Assembly (NCBI GenBank): GCA_946482335.1
Contig: CAMLRG010000287.1
Location: 1 to 5,045 of the forward strand
DNA: 5,045 bases
Origin: an uncultured Duganella sp.
Lineage (GTDB): Bacteria > Pseudomonadota > Gammaproteobacteria > Burkholderiales > Burkholderiaceae
Reading direction: 5' to 3'
Both the position numbers and the translations under genes were made by a program. The number at the start of each line of letters is the position of its first letter. Position 1 is the first letter of the stretch. This document shows positions 4,248 through 5,045 of the stretch, piece by piece. The notes beneath the pieces are model-generated. The model saw nothing but the letters and a program-made list of their open reading frames with translations, did no database searches and was not told the origin of the DNA.

Positions 4248-5045
4248 GTGAATGCACTACATTTTCGCCGTCCTCTGCTGGCGGCACTGGTTTCCGGCCT
4301 GCTGATTGCCACTCCGGCAGGGCAGGCGCAGCAGCAGCCTGACTTGCCGACCCTGGGCGACGCCTCGCGCGAGGATCTTTCTCCGGTGATGGAAAAGCGC
4401 CTGGGCGAAGAAATCATGCAAAGCCTGCGCTTCGAGCGCGACTACCTGGATGATCCGCCCATCATCGAATACCTGAATTCATTCGGCACCAGGCTGGTGG
4501 ACGCCCGCCCCGGTGCGCGCGGCGACGCCAACCTGGACTACTACTTCTTCGCGATCCGCGACAAGAACCTGAATGCATTCGCCATGCCTGGCGGCTATAT
4601 CGGCGTTCACTCCGCGCTGCTGCTGGCGGCGCAGACCGAATCCGAACTGGCCTCGGTGCTGTCGCATGAAATCGGCCACGTCGCACAGCGCCACATTGCG
4701 CGCCAACTGGGTGCACAAAAGACCGATGCATTGATCCCGCTGGCAGCGATGCTGCTGGCCGCGCTGGCCGCCAAATCCAGCAGCGATGCAGCGATGGGCG
4801 TGTTCATGGGCGGTCAGGGCCTGGCCATCCAGCGGCAGCTGAATTTCGGCCGCGATGCGGAACGCGAAGCGGACCGTGTCGGCTTCCAGATCATGAATGC
4901 GGCGGGCTACGATGCCAGCGGCATGGTGGCTTTTTTCCAGCGCATGCAGAACAGCACGCGCATGTACAGCGACCTGATGCCGCCATGGCTGCTGACGCAC
5001 CCGCTGACCACAGAGCGGATCGCCGATATCCAGGCCCGCATCCGC
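4248..5045 (+). CDS. BepA/YfgC-like periplasmic M48 metalloprotease, 5' part (runs off window)
   Basis: The first 266 codons of a secreted zinc metalloprotease; no stop occurs before the window edge. Residues 1-27 form a Sec signal peptide (RR, then a hydrophobic stretch and a Gly-Gln-Ala cleavage context before QQQ). The M48 catalytic motif HEIGH is at 140-144 (H140, E141, H144). The third zinc ligand is probably E205 in EREAD (205-209), and H251 in THPLT matches the regulatory His of Bep[18 protein letters not shown] and [16 protein letters not shown] are typical of this subfamily. BepA proteins assist or degrade outer-membrane proteins such as LptD, using a C-terminal TPR domain that would lie beyond the window. 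GTG 4248 is chosen because it gives an intact signal peptide; TTG 4224 or 4227 are in-frame alternatives. No Shine-Dalgarno is evident. Confidence 0.92.
   Translation, partial: MNALHFRRPLLAALVSGLLIATPAGQAQQQPDLPTLGDASREDLSPVMEKRLGEEIMQSLRFERDYLDDPPIIEYLNSFGTRLVDARPGARGDANLDYYFFAIRDKNLNAFAMPGGYIGVHSALLLAAQTESELASVLSHEIGHVAQRHIARQLGAQKTDALIPLAAMLLAALAAKSSSDAAMGVFMGGQGLAIQRQLNFGRDAEREADRVGFQIMNAAGYDASGMVAFFQRMQNSTRMYSDLMPPWLLTHPLTTERIADIQARIR

Noticed and set aside
4479..5000. Minus-strand open frames (4462-4731, 4479-5000, 4607-4807) opposite the protease
   Set aside because: The plus strand is open throughout and encodes HEIGH and EREAD; the antisense frames are shadows.

Overview
The window reads as ordinary chromosome of a GC-rich betaproteobacterium, most likely Oxalobacteraceae (Massilia / Duganella / Janthinobacterium-like). 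This is inferred from protein style and from gene order: the end of sucD, a small FHA gene, a sigma-54-driven type IV pilin, a YcgR-like PilZ protein, moaC and a BepA-type M48 protease. No search could be run, so the taxon is a judgement. There is no phage, IS, CRISPR, rRNA or tRNA signal.

Left part, + strand (1-1704). The 3' end of sucD (succinyl-CoA synthetase alpha, TCA cycle) closes with a strong intrinsic terminator. A compact palindromic element and an 8-bp direct repeat follow. Next comes a 210-residue FHA-domain protein that probably starts at TTG 400 rather than at the upstream ATG 343. The region between it and pilA holds a perfect sigma-54 -24/-12 promoter, preceded by three tandem palindromes and a TGACA pair 10 bp apart. 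This looks like an activator (PilR-type) enhancer. pilA ends in a UUCG-loop terminator.

Middle, - strand (1756-4212). Three genes run leftwards in the order moaC, a lipoprotein-type AGE (N-acylglucosamine 2-epimerase-like) protein, and a YcgR-like PilZ protein. moaC and the AGE gene overlap by ATGA, and the PilZ gene begins about 52 bp after the AGE stop, so an operon is likely. The PilZ gene converges on pilA and appears to share its bidirectional terminator.

Right edge, + strand (4248-5045). A BepA/YfgC-like periplasmic M48 metalloprotease starts at GTG 4248, divergent from moaC across only 35 bp, and runs off the window before its expected TPR domain.

Functional links: the pilin and the c-di-GMP-binding PilZ protein both belong to surface motility and attachment, and the FHA protein may add a phospho-signalling input (inference). 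The AGE lipoprotein and BepA are envelope proteins. moaC (molybdenum cofactor) and sucD are housekeeping genes. I see no clearly novel multi-gene system. The most interesting signals are the palindrome array upstream of pilA, the lipidated AGE protein coupled to moaC, and the possibly leaderless start of the protease.
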